Part shown: positions 12,445 through 14,677 of the stretch, piece after piece
How the letters are laid out: every line of letters starts with the position of its first letter
Position numbering within the stretch: the stretch's first letter is position 1
Notes under the pieces: generated by a model
Databases searched by the model: none
What the model was told of the DNA's origin: nothing
What the model saw: the letters and a program-made list of their open reading frames with translations, nothing else
NCBI GenBank assembly: GCA_964451605.1
Contig: CAYVJA010000062.1
Location: 1-14,677, forward strand
Source: JAQVSH01 sp964451605
GTDB lineage: Bacteria; Bacteroidota; Bacteroidia; Bacteroidales; UBA4181
DNA: 14,677 nt
Reading direction: 5' to 3'
Position numbers and translations under genes: made by a program

Positions 12445-14677
12445 ATGAGTATATATGCAACTGCTGTAAAGCGTCCGGTTACCACGGCTTTGTTGTTTGT
12501 GGCGGTGGTGATTCTGGGTCTTTTTTCGCTGAGTCGGCTTTCGATCGATTTGCTCCCGGAGATTGAGACCAATCAGTTGATGGTGATTACTTCGTATCAG
12601 GGGGCGAGTGCTTCGGATGTGGAGACGAATGTGACGAAGCCGCTTGAGAATGTGTTGAATACGGTGAGCGATCTGAAGCATGTTACTTCGCAGTCGAAGG
12701 AGAATACTTCTATTGTTACGCTCGAGTTTAATTATGGAACCGATATCGATCAGGCCACTAACGATGTGCGCGATAAGCTTGATTTGATTGAGAATCGGTT
12801 GCCCGACGGGGTGGATAATCCCATTATTTTTAAGTTCGGTACCGACGATATCCCTATTCTGGTGCTTTCGGTTACGGCCGATAAGAGTTTCCCGGCTTTG
12901 TATAAGATGCTCGATGATAAGGTATCGAATCCTTTGCAGCGTATTTCGGGGGTTGGGGCTGTTTCCATTATGGGTGTGCCCCAACGGGAGGTCTATATCT
13001 ATTGCGATCCCTCGAAGATGGAGTCGTATAACCTTTCGGTTGAGGCGATTGCCGCTGTGGTGGGAGCCGAAAACCGGAATACCCCCCTGGGTTCGATGGA
13101 TATGGGCAGCAATACCTATGCGCTCAGGGTGCAGGGTGAGTTGTCGGATGTTCGCCAGCTGGAGAATCTGATTGTTTCGAATGTCGGGCAAAAGACCATC
13201 TATCTGCGCGATGTGGCTCGTGTAACCGACGGTCTGCAGGAACGGGCCCAGGAGGTCTATATCGACGGAGGCAAAGGGGGGCTGTTGATTGTGCAGAAGC
13301 AGTCGGGTGCCAACTCTGTGGATATTGCCAAAAAAGTGCAGGAGGAGCTTGTGCAGATTTCAACACAGTTGCCTCCTGATGTGAAGATCGGTGTGATTGC
13401 CGATACCTCCGAGAATATCGTCAATACCATCGATTCGCTTACCCGTACGGTAATCGAAACCCTGGTGATTGTGATGCTTGTGGTGCTCTTTTTCCTGGGG
13501 CGTTGGAGGGCAACGTTGATTATTGTAATTACCATCCCCATCTCTTTGATTGCTTCGTTTGCCTATTTGATGATTTCCGGCAATACCATCAATATTATTT
13601 CGTTGAGTTCGTTAAGTATTGCCATTGGTATGGTGGTCGACGATGCCATCGTGGTTCTGGAGAATATCACTACGCACATTGAACGGGGTAGTAAGCCGAT
13701 GCAGGCTGCGGTGCATGCTACCAACGAGGTGGCCGTTTCGGTTGTGGCTTCGACGCTTACGCTGATTGCAGTGTTCCTGCCGCTTACTATGGTTACCGGT
13801 TTGGCCGGTATGCTCTTCGAACAGTTGGGTTGGGTGGTCACTATTATCATGACCCTCTCACTGGTGGCTTCGCTGATGTTGACCCCTATGATGAGTTCGC
13901 GTATGTTGGCCCGCGATAAGGGGAGAAGCCGTTGGTTCTCTGTGATTTACTCTCCGATTGAGCGTTTCCTGGCATGGTTTGATGGTGTATACGCGGCCAT
14001 CCTGAGTTGGTCGGTTCGACATCGTACGGTTGTGGTGATCCTGGCTGTGGCTCTCTTTGTTTCGAGTATGGCGCTGGTTTCACAGGTGGGGTCCGATTTC
14101 TTCCCGTCGCAGGATAACGGCAGAATCTCGGTGGAGATTGAGATGCCCATTGGTACGCGAATGGAGGTGGCCCGTACTCTGGGGAAGCAGATTGACAGCA
14201 CCTGGCGCCAAAACTTTCCCGAGATTGTAACAGGCAGTATTTCGGTGGGACAAGCCGATGCCGATAACACCTTTGGAACCATCCAGAGCAATGGTTCGCA
14301 TATTATCTCCATGAATATTAAGCTCGATAAATTGGAAAATCGTACCCGTTCGATGGCCGAAATCGGCGATTTGATGCGTGAGGATCTGCGTCATTATCCC
14401 GAAATCTTCACCTCGAAGGTGACTACCGGCGGTTCGGGAGGAATGGGTGGTCAGACTGCTTTGGAGATTGATGTGTTCGGTCAGGATTTTTCTGCCACCG
14501 ACTCCATTTCGAGGCTTCTTGCCGATAGGTTCCGCACGATTCCCGGAGCTTCGGAGGTTTCTATCAGCCGTGACGAATATGTTCCTGAATACCAGATCGA
14601 TTTCGATCGCGATAAGCTCTCTTTACACGGGCTGAATTTGTCCGGTGCTGCCAGCGCAGTCCGGGGGCGGGTGAATG
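12445..14677 (+). CDS. RND efflux pump, AcrB/HAE-1 type (3' end outside window)
   Basis: The frame is open from the ATG at 12445 to the window end: 744 codons plus one base. MSIYATAVKRPVTTALLF begins the first membrane helix (about 12-30), a standard start for this family. Periplasmic porter sequence follows (DLLPEIE, TKPLENVLNTV, VDNPIIFKFG, GVGAVSIMG). Helices at about 336-351, 356-377 and 384-405 include GMVVDDAIVVLEN, whose Asp399 and Asp400 correspond to the proton-relay Asp407/Asp408 of AcrB. The second half begins with a helix near 530-548 and DFFPSQDNGRI. The paired lysine and the last helices are beyond the window. It is the proton-driven inner-membrane part of the pump formed with the TolC and adaptor genes upstream. 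Full length should be about 1,000 residues. A drug-efflux substrate range cannot be read from the sequence. Confidence 0.95.
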   Translation, partial: MSIYATAVKRPVTTALLFVAVVILGLFSLSRLSIDLLPEIETNQLMVITSYQGASASDVETNVTKPLENVLNTVSDLKHVTSQSKENTSIVTLEFNYGTDIDQATNDVRDKLDLIENRLPDGVDNPIIFKFGTDDIPILVLSVTADKSFPALYKMLDDKVSNPLQRISGVGAVSIMGVPQREVYIYCDPSKMESYNLSVEAIAAVVGAENRNTPLGSMDMGSNTYALRVQGELSDVRQLENLIVSNVGQKTIYLRDVARVTDGLQERAQEVYIDGGKGGLLIVQKQSGANSVDIAKKVQEELVQISTQLPPDVKIGVIADTSENIVNTIDSLTRTVIETLVIVMLVVLFFLGRWRATLIIVITIPISLIASFAYLMISGNTINIISLSSLSIAIGMVVDDAIVVLENITTHIERGSKPMQAAVHATNEVAVSVVASTLTLIAVFLPLTMVTGLAGMLFEQLGWVVTIIMTLSLVASLMLTPMMSSRMLARDKGRSRWFSVIYSPIERFLAWFDGVYAAILSWSVRHRTVVVILAVALFVSSMALVSQVGSDFFPSQDNGRISVEIEMPIGTRMEVARTLGKQIDSTWRQNFPEIVTGSISVGQADADNTFGTIQSNGSHIISMNIKLDKLENRTRSMAEIGDLMREDLRHYPEIFTSKVTTGGSGGMGGQTALEIDVFGQDFSATDSISRLLADRFRTIPGASEVSISRDEYVPEYQIDFDRDKLSLHGLNLSGAASAVRGRVN

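Overview
The window reads as the genome of a member of the Bacteroidota, most likely order Bacteroidales. This rests on the LruC-domain surface proteins, the LytS/LytTR two-component pair, a Bacteroides-type secreted sialidase, an AAA/DUF4143 ATPase, starts that mostly lack a Shine-Dalgarno sequence, and several matches to the Bacteroidota promoter form (TTTG, about 19 bp, TAnnTTTG). Two runs of ten N show that it is a draft scaffold. The species cannot be named from this sequence.

Layout. Positions 1-2731 (+) hold a cell-surface block: the 3' part of one LruC-domain gene, a small lipoprotein, and a complete LruC paralogue. A GH33 sialidase follows (2913-4547, +). It converges on a cytoplasmic-looking alpha/beta hydrolase (4699-5949, -). 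Upstream of that on the minus strand are a LytTR response regulator (6018-6869), an AAA/DUF4143 ATPase (6999-8315) and a LytS-type membrane histidine kinase (8472-9512), so the ATPase separates kinase from regulator. Divergent from the kinase is a tripartite efflux operon (+): TolC-family outer membrane channel (9736-11200, with an assembly gap near its end), lipid-anchored membrane-fusion protein (11209-12231), and an RND/AcrB-type pump (12445 to the window end, truncated).

How the genes may work together. TolC, adaptor and pump form one export machine. The divergent kinase and regulator are the obvious candidates for controlling it, but this is inferred from position only. The LruC proteins, lipoprotein and sialidase all carry export signals and probably act at or beyond the cell surface.

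The most unusual content lies between the genes. The spacers at 2707-2912, 4548-4731, 6870-7008, 8393-8482 and 12220-12435 are built largely from degenerate ladders of 7-bp or 8-bp units, punctuated by short CG-rich palindromes. They often run exactly to a start codon or over a stop codon, where they form long perfect hairpins (arms of 26, 35 and 18 bp). A related 9-bp ladder lies in frame inside the response-regulator gene and encodes Gly-X-X triplets. I know of no named element with this grammar; the nearest known comparison is the heptanucleotide STRR repeats of cyanobacteria. No tRNA, rRNA, CRISPR array, transposase or phage gene was seen.
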